Shown piece after piece: positions 46,138 through 57,200 of a stretch of DNA of 64,000 nt. Positions within the stretch are counted from its first letter, which is position 1, and each line of letters begins with the position of its first letter. The stretch comes from Muscardinus avellanarius (lineage: Eukaryota; Chordata; Mammalia; Rodentia; Gliridae): positions 89,601,093-89,665,092 of the forward strand of contig OY726560.1 in NCBI GenBank assembly GCA_963383645.1, written 5' to 3'. The notes under the pieces were generated by a model. The model was given only the letters and a program-made list of their open reading frames with translations. It did not search any database and was not told where the DNA came from. A program made the translations under genes and the position numbers.

Positions 46138-46404
46138 GATTTATGATTAAGATGACATGCATTTTTGACTCCTATTCTAGAATTATCTAAGTCTTCTTTG
46201 CTGAATCCTTAGTCTACCCTCAACTCTAGTTTAAATACCTTCTCCAGATGCCGGAGCTTTCCGGATGGTTTGCGTCCACTTGCACTGCACCTCCAGTCTC
46301 TCATTGATTTAGCTTTGATTTCTTTCCTGGCACACATCTTACACATCCACTGTATTGAATGACCCAGAAGGTAAATACACAGTCTCTGGAGCATCTTTCT
46401 GGTT
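46138..46404. other. single-copy sequence
   Basis: Nothing recognised. Confidence 0.5.
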
Positions 46405-46560
46405 TTGAATGTTGGCTTTATTAGTTACTCATTGTGTGACTTTGGGTAAATGACTCACTTCTCTGGTGTCATATCTGTAAAAGCAGAATAAAAATAGCAA
46501 CTGCCTTGCAGGATTACATATGTTAGCAAATTATCATCAGTGTTAATAATTTACTAAGTA
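46405..46560 (-). mobile_element. MIR remnant
   Basis: Inverse MIR order: GTTACTCATTGTGTGACTTT, GGTAAATGACTCACTTCTCT, AGCAACTGCCTTGCAGGATT. Confidence 0.78.
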
Positions 46561-46699
46561 GTTTCAACCTTTAGTGAATATTATATAGTGTTGATTAAAA
46601 CTTAAGAATCTCTTTTGAAGTCCCTATTTTCACCTATCAATGTTTTCAGTACCTTTGCATCTTTTTCTGCCCACCCATTCAGATTTTAATGCTTTGGTT

Positions 46700-46912
46700 T
46701 TGTTTATTTGTTTGTTTGTTTGTTTTGTGGTACTGGGGTTTCCAGAAGCCCTTCTACCCCCGGGCTACACTGCCAGACCTATTTTTTTTTTTTTTTTAAT
46801 TTGGAAACAGGATCTCTTAAGCCAGTGCGGCTGGCTTCAAACCTGCGTGATCCTCCTGTCTCCGCCTCCCAAGCACGGAGATTACAAGTGTGCGCCACCA
46901 CACCCGGCATGC
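46700..46912 (-). mobile_element. SINE, young subfamily, (GTTT)n tail
   Basis: Tail (TTTG)n at 46,700-46,722. Then GGTACTGGGGTTTCCAGAAG, CCCCGGGCTACACTGCCAGA and GATTACAAGTGTGCGCCACC. Diagnostic words place it in the CTTCCAGGAACCCCAG subfamily. Confidence 0.92.
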
Positions 46913-46929
46913 TTTGTGTTCTTTAGAAT

Positions 46930-47168
46930 AGATGTCAAACAAGCCTGGCGTAGTGGTGCACACTTGTAAGAGCAGCATTTAGGAGGCTGAGACCAGAGGA
47001 CCACAGTTCACGGACAGCCTCAGCTACTTAGTTAGGCCCTCTGCAACTTAGTGAAACCCAGTTTCAAAATAATAAAAAAATTGGGCAGGGGGTGTAGCTC
47101 CGAGGCCATATGCCCTTGGGTTCCATCCCCAGACCTGCAAAAAAAAAAAAAAAAAAAAAGATTTCAAA
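46930..47168 (+). mobile_element. SINE, dimeric B1-ID, with TSD
   Basis: Target-site duplication AGATGTCAAA / AGATTTCAAA (one mismatch). Insert 46,941-47,158 with head CTGGCGTAGTGGTGCACACT, ID half GTGTAGCTCCGAGGCCATAT and a 20-bp A tail. Confidence 0.92.
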
Positions 47169-47354
47169 GAACTATAACAATCTTTAATTATTCCCTTCTT
47201 TCATTGGATGAGACATTTATAACTCTTTTTTCTAGGAGTGCCCATCACTGAGTCTGAACACTATATCAAAATGTTTCAAATCGATTTATAACACTGAGCA
47301 CCTAATTATGAACCAACATAATGATATTAACAACTTAACCTAAAATTGCTTTCC

Positions 47355-47500
47355 ACCCTCACTAAAGCCTATAAGTAGGTACAGTTATTATCCTTGTAGT
47401 AAACAGAAGATTAGATTGAGAGGTTGGGTCATTTTCTCAAGGTCATATAAAAGAAGCAGGAACAGGTGAGAAATGAGATTTGTCTGAGATTTTTGCCACT
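47355..47500 (+). mobile_element. MIR remnant
   Basis: AGTAGGTACAGTTATTATCC, GATTAGATTGAGAGGTTGGG, TTTCTCAAGGTCATATAAAA. Confidence 0.72.
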
Positions 47501-47667
47501 ATCTTTTTTTCAATCTGTTCAATGCAGAAGCAGATCACACAGCTGCTTCACTTTTGTACTACTTACCTCTCAGTGGGATGCTTCTTCTGTTGATGAAAAT
47601 ACTATGAAGAGCCTTCCAGTGTTAGACACTTGACATAATTTAGATATGTCAATGTTTTTGTTTGCTG

Positions 47668-47765
47668 ATAATTTGATTTCCACTTTACAGGTGAGAAAAT
47701 CAGGAACATTAAATTATACCTCCAAAATTGCACAGCTATTAAGGAACAGAGTCAGAATTTATTGT
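47668..47765 (+). mobile_element. MIR core fragment
   Basis: CCACTTTACAGGTGAGAAAA, TTGCACAGCTATTAAGGAAC and AGAGTCAGAATTTA follow the MIR core order. It is cut by the SINE complex just downstream. Confidence 0.65.
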
Positions 47766-47774
47766 TTGTATTTG

Positions 47775-48211
47775 TTTTTTTCTTTTTTCGTGGCATTGGG
47801 AATTGAACTCAGGGGTATTCTGCCTCTGAGCTATCCCTCCTGATTTTTTTTTGGGGGGGTGGTGGTACTGGAGGTGGAACCCAGGGGCTTTCTATCTCCA
47901 GGCTATACTCCCAGACCTATTTCATACTTTATTTGAAAACAGGGTCTCACTAAGTTGCTGAGAGCCTCACTAAGTAGCTGAGACTGGCTTTGAACTTGTG
48001 CAACCTCATGTCTCAGCCTCCCAAGTGCTGGGAATACAAGCGTGTGCCACCACACCCAGATCTTCTGTTCTTTTTGCGTTTTTGTTTTGAAACAGGATCT
48101 TTCTAGATAGTCAAGAGTCTTATTACGTGTTGAGGCTGCACTTGAACCTGGGATCATCCTGTCTCAGCCTCCCAAGTACTGGGATTAGAGGTGTGAGACA
48201 CCATACCTGGC
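47775..48211 (-). mobile_element. SINE nested within SINE, same orientation
   Basis: The outer minus-strand SINE is seen as its ID half (47,790-47,850, TTGGGAATTGAACTCAGGGG) and its head (48,063-48,211, GAAACAGGATCTTTCTAGAT to CCATACCTGGCC). A complete second SINE at about 47,855-48,062 (GGTACTGGAGGTGGAACCCA to CACCACACCCAGATC) has inserted into the A-rich linker of the first. Confidence 0.9.
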
Positions 48212-50251
48212 CAGAGGCAAAATTTATGACATAGTTCTGTCTCACTTGGTATTGCTCAGATCCATATAGATATTTTAAATGAATATTTTTATTGAATATG
48301 CACTAATATGTGTATGCATGTCTGGTAGCAGGGGAATATAGAAGATGAACTTTTCTAGTTGAAATTGTATATTAATGAAATGACATGGCATGCTACTCTT
48401 TTGTACTTTTTCCATTTCTGAGTGCAAAAATTCAAAAACTCAGGACTGCCATTTCAGGAGGCCAATCTTTTCTGTTACATTAATGGGGTGGTGGTGAAAG
48501 CCTGTGGATCTAGTTATTGTTTTCTTGGAGCATTAGCATTCATCCTTTACTGTCCAGAATGCTTCTGAAGCTCTGTCACTCTAATTTAAAAAATGCTTCT
48601 GAAGAGGGCTCCACACTGTCTGCTCTGAAATGAGACCTTGCTATTCTTATTTATAAACTGTCAGCATGAGACAGGAACTAACCATCAGTAAGATTTGCTT
48701 TTACAAAAATATGAAGTGATTAAAAACCCCCAAGCATCTCTAAGTCTTTGTCTTTCATTCTTCCAGTTTGTTCTTTCTGGTGCCTTACAAAAAAAAAAAA
48801 CAAAAACAAAAACAAAAATAAAACCCAAAAACAACAAAAAAAAAAAAAAAAAAAAAACACAGTGTCCTTTGGGGGTATTCATTCATTGTTTGGTTGGCTT
48901 TTAATTCTCAGATAATTTCTTCAACTGCTGTGTTTGCAGAATCAGTTCATGACTAGAGGCTCTATTAGAAGCAAGTATTATTGCAAAAATATTTTTTCCT
49001 CCTCTCAGAAGTTTTCATGTTATTTGAAATGAGTGCTGTCATTTCAATACACTAGAGAGTCAGAAGATGGAATCAATGTTACATTCAGTAGGGACTGGAT
49101 ACAATGATCTGTCTTGCTAATTATTTGTATCTCTATTTCATGTGTGGTCTTTTTAGCATTTACATATGTTGGATAACTTTCTTAGTCACTTATGGAATAA
49201 TCTTCCAAAAGTGTTCCTTTGGAGACACAGTGCCCACAGAGTAGGGAGGACACACTAAGGAACCAGTTTTACATATATAAAAAAAACTCTAGAAAATTCA
49301 ATCTTGGTAATTATAGGGCACAGAACTTGGATCCAGAGGCTTATCTTCAAATAGTCACTAGGCCAGATGTGTGTTTTCTGTGAGAACGCACATTTTAGGA
49401 AGTTCAGTGTTTAAACTGGTTCTGTGCTCACATCCCTTTTCATTACACAGGCTCTTGCAAAGCTGATTCCATTAAAACATTTCTCAGGTACAGAGAAGAA
49501 GAAATGGGACAGCACAGGGAGGTGGGCATTTGTCATTCTTTCTGCAGAAAACTTAGCTGCAGCCCTGTGGCAAATGATGAGCTTTGATGAAATTTCGGCC
49601 TACTATGAGCACACTGTTTTCTAGGAAAGAAGGATGCACAATGATCTGTTGTCCATGAAGCCTTTGTAGATCTCCTATTCTCTTCCATATTTTCTATGTT
49701 ATACTATGGTACAGAGTCTTCTTGCAGATCAACTATTACATTTGGTCAAAAACTATTGGTGTCCTAGTGTGTTTATCAGTGTGAGGTCTTAGAATGCATT
49801 TGTTATTTTATTTAATGCAATAATTATCAAATTTATGTACTTGTGAAATGAATGAATAGGCACATGATTATCAATAAACAGAAATAATATTTAATAAATT
49901 TACTTGCTTAGATAGTCACTAGAAATAGGTACTAGGTGAATTGTCTTTTAGGAAGAAAGTAAAGTAACTAAATTGAGAGAGAAAATATAACCCATTGCAA
50001 AATTTTCAAATATGAAACTAGGAGATGTTTTAGAAATATTCAGAGGTTTTTTTTTTTAATAGAAAGAGGCAGAGGAAAAAGCATGATATTTTATAGTCAT
50101 GAAAAAGGTGATTAATATTCAAAGCTTTGGAAAACAACTTATTTGTATAATTTTATATATTATTTTTTCTGATTGACTTTTATAAGTTATTTGTAATAGA
50201 ACTTGGAGTGGGAAGAAGAAATATTCAGAAAGTTTCTTTTCTTTCTTTTTT
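48212..50251. other. single-copy sequence, 2 kb, one A-rich tract
   Basis: An A/C-rich tract at 48,787-48,857. The frame 49,424-49,624 and others have no recognisable domain. No exon is supported. Confidence 0.45.
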
Positions 50252-50446
50252 TGCGGGTCTGGGGATGGAACCCAGGGGCATTCAACCTCCGAGCTATACC
50301 CCCTGCCCTATTTTTTATTCTTTATTTTGAAACTGGGTATCACTGAGTTGCAGAGGGCCTAAGTAGCTGAGGCTGTCCACAAACTACCATCCTCCATTCT
50401 CACCCTCCTGAATGCTGGAATTACAAGCGTGTGCCACCACACCTGG
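50252..50446 (-). mobile_element. SINE, dimeric B1-ID
   Basis: TGCGGGTCTGGGGATGGAAC through TACAAGCGTGTGCCACCACA, well preserved. Confidence 0.92.
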
Positions 50447-50470
50447 CAGACAATTTCTTAAGAAGCTTAA

Positions 50471-50619
50471 GATTTAGGCTGGGTGCTCACTTTGGCAGCA
50501 CATACACTAAAATTGGAACCATGCAGAGAAGATTAGCATGGCCCCTATGCAAGGATGACACGCAAATTTGTGAAGCATTCCATATTAAAAAAAAAAGAGA
50601 GAGAGAGATTTAAGCTGGG
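50471..50619 (+). pseudogene. retroposed U6 snRNA copy with TSD
   Basis: 50,483-50,586 matches U6 spliceosomal snRNA end to end, from GTGCTCACTTTGGCAGCACA to TGAAGCATTCCATATT. By my recollection of canonical U6 it differs at about nine sites, many being CpG transitions (for example TTCGG to TTTGG) and one in the ACAGAGA box (to GCAGAGA). The AGC triad is kept. A tail of A then GA repeats replaces the T-tail terminator. GATTTAGGCTGGG / GATTTAAGCTGGG flanks it, as expected for L1-mediated retroposition. No TATA or PSE is seen upstream, so it is almost certainly not expressed as U6. Confidence 0.93.
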
Positions 50620-50812
50620 CATAGGCCTGGTGGCACATGCTTGTAATACCAGCATTTGGGAGGCTGAGATAGGAGGATCACAGTTCATGGAAAGCCTCAG
50701 GTACGTAGGCCCTTTGCAACTCAGTAAGACCCTGTTTCAAAAATAAAGAATATAAAGTAGGGCTGGGGGTGTAGCTCAAAGGTAAAATTCCCCTGGGTTC
50801 CATCCTTAATAA
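50613..50812 (+). mobile_element. SINE, dimeric B1-ID, directly after U6 copy
   Basis: AGCTGGGCATAGGCCTGGTG through GGGTTCCATCCTTAAT and a short A tail. The U6 copy landed exactly on its 5' edge, so the right target-site duplicate overlaps the first bases of this SINE. Confidence 0.9.
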
Positions 50813-51635
50813 AAAAATTAGTGTAAGTTTGTAAATATGTACATAACATCTGGAAACACTTTGATAAATGTTATAAGATGGATTTGTTCTGAGGGAATTG
50901 CAATGTCTTCATAAAGAGAGAACAGAGCAGAGTGGCTAAGAGCTTGGATTTCTGTGTTCAAATTCTAATTCCTTCCTTGCCAGCTTAGCATCCCTGTGCA
51001 AGTGTTTAAAATGCCTTCTGAAATACAATAAGAAAAAAAATGGCAACTCTTTCTGATCAGAGTAAATAGATGTTTGCCTGGGGCAGAGGGTGGGGAAGGG
51101 CAGTGAGAGGTCTAACATTTGCAAGGTTCAGAAATTAAAAACATGGGTGTTTGAAGAGTCTCAGAAGTTCAAGGGAGTTGGAGCACATGGTTCACATCTC
51201 TGACTAGGACTCTAGCTGCAGTGAAAAGGCAGACAGCTCATAGATTTATACTTAACCCCTTAGCCAACCCCCATGAAGTTCTTCCCACAGAGTGACCCCA
51301 CACCGGGCACTTGCCAATGTCTGTTATAATAAATGCCTCTATTTGCCTTAACAATTTTTTTATTTTAAATTAAAACAGATTTTAAAATACTTAACCTATT
51401 TTAACTCTTACTGTACCTATTCAGTTATATGTCCTTTTATTAGTTCATTTATTTACTTTAAAGTTATATAATAATTTAAATAACAAGTGAAAGAGAAACT
51501 GGAGAGAGGGGTTCTAACCCAAAGAGGATAGATGTCCTTTTCTTCTAGTTTGAGAGGTCACTTTTAGATTCTTGTATTTACTTTGATAAAATACATTGTA
51601 TCTGAAAGCAAGAAATAGTCCCTCTATAAAAATGA
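50813..51635. other. single-copy sequence
   Basis: Nothing recognised. Confidence 0.45.
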
Positions 51636-51735
51636 GTGATATGTGCATGTATGCCTCTAACATCTTGTACCCCACTAAGGTGTATGACTACAATGCACCA
51701 ATAACTAAATGAATATAAATAAATACACAAACAAA
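51636..51735 (+). mobile_element. L1 3'-terminal fragment, ~100 bp
   Basis: GTGATATGTGCATGTATGCC, CCCCACTAAGGTGTATGACT and ACAATGCACCAATAACTAAA give the last part of an L1 3'UTR and tail. Confidence 0.85.
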
Positions 51736-51824
51736 TAAGAAAAAGTAAACTAACATTTTTTTCTAGAAAGAACAGCTAGACATTTTTTCCATGAAAACTC
51801 AAGTTTTTGGAACAGTTGTGATTC

Positions 51825-52107
51825 TTGCTCTTTCTTCTTTCTTTTCTTTTTCCTTCCTTCCTTCCTTCCTTTTCTTTCTTTTTTCTTTTTTATTTCTTTT
51901 TCAGTTCTGAAGCTTGAACCCAAAAGAATTCTACCTCCAAGCCCCATTTTGTATGTTTGTTCATTTTGTAGGGTCTTTCTAAGTTATCGAGGGACCTCAC
52001 TAAGTTACTGAGGCACTTTGCTACGTTTGAGGCTGGTCTCAAACCTATTATCCTCCTGTCTCAGTTTTCCAGGTACTGGGATTGCAGGTGTGCCACAATG
52101 CCCAGCT
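51825..52107 (-). mobile_element. SINE with pyrimidine-rich tail
   Basis: A CTTT/CCTT repeat tract (51,825-51,903; inverse of an AAAG/AAGG tail) leads into AGTTCTGAAGCTTGAACCCA and a diverged minus-strand dimer to GCCACAATGCCCAGC. An extra CTGAGGCACTTTGCTACGTT interrupts the middle. Confidence 0.87.
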
Positions 52108-52455
52108 TATTTCTTGTTTCTTAGACTTCCTCATAAGGAAACATTAATAGAATCTATAATTTCCAACAATGTCACCTCTCATTTATCTGATGGTAGAAAT
52201 TCTAACCATGCTGAGAAGATGCTCTATTCGTCTGTTTAACTTTAAAAGAATGTCCCCTGCCCCTACACACACATGCTTCCCCTCACAAAGTAGATTTTTT
52301 TTTTCTGGTCTTCAGGGAAATAAGAAAGAAAGATAATTGAGAAATGTAGGACATTTTTCACAAAGCTAACTATTTGCAATGTAAAAGATAATTAACTCTG
52401 AATTTTTTATTGTTAAAATCTCATCTTTTTAATTAATGGTGATAAAGAATACAGA

Positions 52456-52662
52456 AGCTCGGTGTGGTGGCACACACTTTTAATAGCAGTATTTGGGAGG
52501 CTGAGACAGGAGGATCACAGGTTGGAGGCCAGCCTCAGCTACTCAGTGAGACACTCTGCAACTTAGGCTCTGTTTCAAAAATTAAGAATAAAGGACAGAG
52601 CTGGGGGTGTGCCTGGGAGGTAGAATGCCTCTGGGTTCAATCCCTAGTACTACACACACAAA
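52456..52662 (+). mobile_element. SINE, dimeric B1-ID
   Basis: GCTCGGTGTGGTGGCACACA through CAATCCCTAGTACTACACAC. CA-rich tail start; short ACAGAA flanks. Confidence 0.9.
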
Positions 52663-53362
52663 ACAAAAAACAGAAATAAAAATGTCTCCAAATAAGACTC
52701 CCATACCCTTTTGACAATCTCTGCTCTTAAAAATTTACTATTTGGTAAATTCCAAAAGTATGAAAACTTATGTATTAGAAAATAACAAACTATTCCTGTA
52801 CTTTTTATGAGGTTTTTTGGAGGAAGGCTTAATATAGGAACTAAAGTAAGCTACTGAAATTCTTTTCATACATCCTTGCTTCTAGATGAGCCTAAGTAAA
52901 CCAATTAATCAGGAATAACACTTTTAGAATTCACTCTACATACCCCAATACACAAAAGTGATATCTTTTTTCTTTTAAAATGATTTATATATCCCTAATT
53001 TACGTCTTTGCTTCAAATATCCATTACATTAGAAACATCATCCTCCATTTTGCCTGCCGAATCCCACATGTGCTATAACACCTAACTTAAATGATTCATT
53101 TTCATAAAAGTCATGAATTTTTTATCTTTCTTCCAGAATCTGAAAATCTTTAATCTATTATGTTTAGTACTTTTTGAAGCTCTGAGGACAAGCATGACAC
53201 TCTTAAGAAAAAGTTGGTGGTTAGCCTTGTTTTCTAGCACTACCACTCTAAAGTATTAAAATCCAGGTGGATCAAGACAGCAGAAATTATTTACTACATG
53301 TGGAATTAATTTCAGAAGTCTGAAGTTAATGTATCTGCAAGGCCACATTCACCCCAAAGATA
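52663..53362. other. single-copy sequence
   Basis: Nothing recognised. Confidence 0.45.
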
Positions 53363-53545
53363 CTAGAAAGAAGCTATTCTGTTTTCCTCCTCCATTCGAG
53401 GAGCTTCAAGCATTACTTGCTTTACAAATGTACCATAATGTTCATGTTCCAAGATGATACCTTCACCAGATCTTCTATTCATATTTCTCTGTCCAAATTT
53501 CTTCTTTGTGTGATAATAACCAGCCATACTGGATTGGGGGTACAT
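53363..53545 (-). other. open frame of 60 codons, unrecognised, possible gene fragment
   Basis: A minus-strand frame with a charged, non-repetitive composition (FGQRNMNRRSGEGIILEHEH, then a Met/Glu-rich end). It is unlike the Leu/Phe-rich chance frames elsewhere. I do not recognise the family. It stops at 53,363, and the other end lies 26 bp from the target-site duplication of the large composite element. It may be a decayed exon or retrocopy of a cellular gene, or chance. Confidence 0.2.
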
Positions 53546-53586
53546 CCATCCTCCCTCGTGACTTCATTTTAAATTTGATTAACTCG

Positions 53587-53746
53587 GTAGCACGCCAGAC
53601 CCCTGGAGAAACCAGGCCCAGTAAGACGCTGGGTTCTGGGCAGGGGTCGCGGGCTGGGCACGCCAGATGGGGCCCGGGTCGCGGGACTCTGGGCCCCAGG
53701 CCGAACTGCGAGTAGCACGCCAGACCCCTGGAGAAACCGGGCCCAG
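53587..53746 (+). repeat. 125-bp-spaced direct repeat in GC-rich 5' region
   Basis: TAGCACGCCAGACCCCTGGA begins at 53,588 and again at 53,713. Each match continues with GAAACC(A/G)GGCCCAG, giving about 35 bp repeated 125 bp apart. The intervening sequence has GGGTCGCGGG twice. The arrangement is like 1.3 copies of a promoter monomer, as in some rodent L1 5'UTRs. CpG content is high. Confidence 0.88.
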
Positions 53747-54235
53747 AACAGAAAAAGATAAAGAAAAATATCGGAGAGGAGGTAAGAAAGCCGTTATGGA
53801 TGCCAGGACACTGGAGATGCAGACAAAACTTATCTAAATGCACTGGAACTTATGGAAAAATTCGCCGTGAAAGAGGACTGCTATTTCTCTATATTGTTAA
53901 AAATCTCAGACATCACATATAAGGAGAGAGTTTAGTGGAGACCAAGGAGAAATGCAGTGTTGAAAGAGTTCTCCGCGATGGTGGTGGAGGCTTGTATTCA
54001 GGAGAAGCAGAAACCGGATCTTACCAACTTTATTTTTTTGGAGAAATTACACCAAATGTCGAATGTTACCATCACGCATGCTTAGGAACACTGGACAACA
54101 TTCAGAGTGGAAAAAGAGCCTGGGAAGGATTTGAAATGGTGGAGGCAGTGGCAATGCCAGTGGCCAATATTCGGGGGAGGCAGAGATCTGATACATTACA
54201 ACTGGAACCTTTGAAATAATAACCACAGAGACAGT
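53747..54235 (+). other. unique 5' body of the composite element
   Basis: Non-repeated sequence between the GC-rich start and the VNTR. It holds a good splice-donor-like word GAGGAGGTAAGAA (near 53,775-53,790) and an acceptor-like TTGTTAAAAATCTCAG (53,895-53,910). I recognise no L1, SINE or LTR sequence in it. Its origin is unknown. Confidence 0.6.
53935..54219 (+). CDS. 94-codon open frame inside the composite element, unknown
   Basis: The frame starts METKEKCSVERVLRDGGGG and ends with a Leu-rich LQLEPLK, terminating at TAA 54,217-54,219. No signal peptide, membrane segment or known motif is seen. It covers most of the unique 5' body and stops about 20 bp before the VNTR. It may be part of an ancestral coding exon captured by the element, or a chance frame. 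Confidence 0.2.
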   Translation: METKEKCSVERVLRDGGGGLYSGEAETGSYQLYFFGEITPNVECYHHACLGTLDNIQSGKRAWEGFEMVEAVAMPVANIRGRQRSDTLQLEPLK

Positions 54236-57200
54236 GATCGGAACCTGCTGAGGGGTTAGGCGGGCGCCGGGGCCAGTGGCCGACATTGGAGCTTGCTGTG
54301 AGGCAAGGCCACTACTGAGGCCTCCGTGGCTGGGATTGGAACCTGCAGAGGGGTTAGACCGATGCTGGGGCCAGCGAGGCCAGCATTGGAGCCTGCCATG
54401 ATGCAAGGCTTGTGCTAGGGCCTCCGAGGTCGGGTCCGGAACTTGCTGAGGGGTTAGGCCGGTGCTGGAGTCAGCGAGGCCGGCATTGGAGCCTGCCGTG
54501 AGGCAAGGCCAGTGTTGGGGCCCCCGAGGACGAGACTGGAGCCTGCTGAGGGGTTAGGCCGGTGCTGGGGCCAGCGAGGCTGGCATCAGAGCCTGCCATG
54601 AGGCAAGGCCGGTACTTGGGCCTCGGAGGCCAGGATAAGAGCCTGCCGAGGGGTTAGGCCGGTGCTGGGGCCAGCGAGGCATCAGAGCCTGCCGTGAGGC
54701 AGGGCCAATACTGGGGCCTCCGAGGTCAGGATAAGAGCCTGCCGAGGGGTTAGGCCGGTGCTGGGGCCAGTGAGGCTGGGATCGGAGCCTGCCATGAGGC
54801 ATGGCCGGTGCTGGGGCCTCCGAGGCCAGGATAAGAGCCTGCCAAGGGGTTAGGCCGGGTCTGGGGCCAGCGAGGCCGGCATCAGAGCCTGCCGTGAGGC
54901 AAGGCTGGTACTGGGGCCTCCGAGGTCAGGATAAGAGCCTGCCGAGGGGTTAGGCCGGTGCTGGGGCCAGTGAGGCCGGCATCGGAGCCTGCCTTGAGGC
55001 ATGACCAGTGCTGGGGCCTCCGAGGCCGGGATCGGAGCCTGCCGAGGGGTTAGGCCAGTGCTGGGGCCAGTGAGGCCGGCATCGGAGCCTGCCTTGAGGC
55101 AAGGCTGGTACTGGGGCCTCCGAGGCCAGGATAAGAGCCTGCCGAGGGGTTAGGCCGGTGCTGGGTCCAGTGAGGCCGGCATCGGAGCCTGCCTTGAGGC
55201 AAGGCCAGTACTGGGGCCTCGAGGCCAGGATAAGAGCCTGCCGAGGGGTTAGGCCGGTGCTGGGGCCAGCGAGGCCTGCATCGGAGCCTGCCTTGAGGCA
55301 AGGCCGGTACTGGGGCCTTCCGAGGCCAGGATAAGAGCCTGCCGAGGGGTTAGGCTGGTGCTGGGGCCAGCAAGGCCGGCATCGGAGCCTGCCGTGAGGC
55401 AAGGCTGGTACTGGGGCCTCCGAGGTCAGGATAAGAGCCTGCCGAGGGCTTAGGCTGGTGCTGGGGCCAGCGAGGCCGGCATCGGAGCCTGCCTTGAGGC
55501 ATGACCAGTGCTGGGGCCTCCGAGGCCGGGATCTGAGCCTGCCGAGGGCTTAGGCCGGTGCTGGGGCCAGTGAGGCCGGCATCGGAGCCTGCCGTGAGGC
55601 AAGGCCGGTACTGGGGCCTCCGAGGCCAGGATAAGAGCCTGCTGAGGGGTTAGGCCAGTGCTGGGGCCAGCGAGGCTGGCATCGGAGCCTGCCTTGATGC
55701 ATGACCAGTGCTGGGGCCTCCAAATCCGGGATCGGAGCCTGCCAAGGGGTTAGGCCGGTGCTGGGGCCAGCGAGACCGGCATCGGAGCCTGCCTTGAGGC
55801 AAGGCTGGTACTGGGGCCTCTGAGGCCAGGATAAGAGCCTGCCGAGGGGTTAGGCCGGTGCTGGGGCCAGCGAGGCCGGCATTGGAGCCTGCCGTGAGGC
55901 ATGACCAGTGCTGCGGCCTCCGAGGCCGGGATCGGAGCCTGCCGAGGGGTTAGGCCGGTGCTGGGGCCAGCAAGGCCGGCATCAGAGCCTGCCATGAGGC
56001 AAGGCCGGTACTGGGGCCTCCGAGGCCAGGATAAGAGCCTGTAGAGGGGTTAGGCCGGTGCTGGGGCCAGTGAGGCCGGCATCGGAGCCTGCCTTGAGGC
56101 AAGGCCAGTACTGGGGCCTCGAGGCCAGGATAAGAGCCTGCTGAGGGGTTAGGCCGGTGCTGGGGCCAGCAAGGCCGGCATCGGAGCCTGCCATGAGGCA
56201 AGGCCTGTACTGGGGCCTCCAAGGCCAGGACAAGAGCCTGCCGAGGGGTTAGGCCGGTGCTGGGGCCAGCGAGGCCGGCATCGGAGCCTGCCGTGAGGCA
56301 AGGCTGGTACTGGGGCCTCCGAGGCCAGGATAAGAGCCTGCTGAGGGGTTAGGCCGGTGCTGAGGCCAGCGAGGCCGGCATCGGAGCCTGCCTTGATGCA
56401 TGACCAGTGCTGGGGCCTCCAAATCCGGGATCGTAGCCTGCCAAGGGGTTAGGCCGGTGCTGGGGCCAGCAAGGCCGGCATCGGAGCCTGCCTTGAGGCA
56501 AGGCCGGTACTGGGGCCTCTGAGGCCAGGATAAGAGCCTGTAGAGGGGTTAGGCCGGTGCTGGGGCCAGTGAGGCCGGCATCGGAGCCTGCCGTGAGGCA
56601 AGGCCGGTACTGGGGCCTCCGAGGCCAGGATAAGAGCCTGTAGAGGGGTTAGGCCGGTGCTGGGGCCAGTGAGGCCGGCATCGGAGCCTGCCGTGAGGCA
56701 TTACCAGTGTTGGGGCCTCCGAGGCCGGGAGCCTGCCGAGGGGTTAGGCTGGTGCTGGGGCCAGTGAGCCCGGCATCGGAGCCTGCCTTGAGGCAAGGCC
56801 GGTACTGGGGCCTCCAAATCCGTGATCGGAGCCTGCCAAGGGGTTAGGCCCGTGCTGGGGCCAGCGAGGCCGGCATCGGAGCCTGCCTTGAGGCAAGGCC
56901 GGTACTGGGGCCTCTGAGGCCTGGATAAGAGCCTGCCGAGGGGTTAGGCCGGTGCTGGGGCCAGCGAGGCTGGCATCGGAGCCTGCCTTGAAGCATGACC
57001 AGTGCTGGGGCCTCCGAGGCCAGGATCGGAGCCTGCCGAGGGGTTAGGCTGGTGCTGGGGCCAATGAGGCCGGCATTGGAGCCTGCCATGAGGCTAGGCC
57101 GGTTTCTGGCCTCTGAGGCTGGGATTGGAATCCTGCCAAGGGGTTAGACCGGTGCAGGGGCCAATGGCCAGCATCGGAGCCTGGCATGAGGCAAGTTCAC

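Noticed and set aside
50613..50812. tRNA gene suggested by A-box/B-box-like words in the ID half of SINEs
   Set aside because: No cloverleaf or terminator, and the same words occur in dozens of dispersed SINEs. It is a tRNA-derived repeat, not a tRNA gene.
54554..57089. Long minus-strand frames (80-150 codons) with repeating Ala/Gly/Pro/Ser-rich peptides, suggesting a repeat protein
   Set aside because: They are the VNTR read in stop-free frames. The 100-bp unit is not a multiple of three, so the peptide changes frame each unit and no single protein repeat exists.
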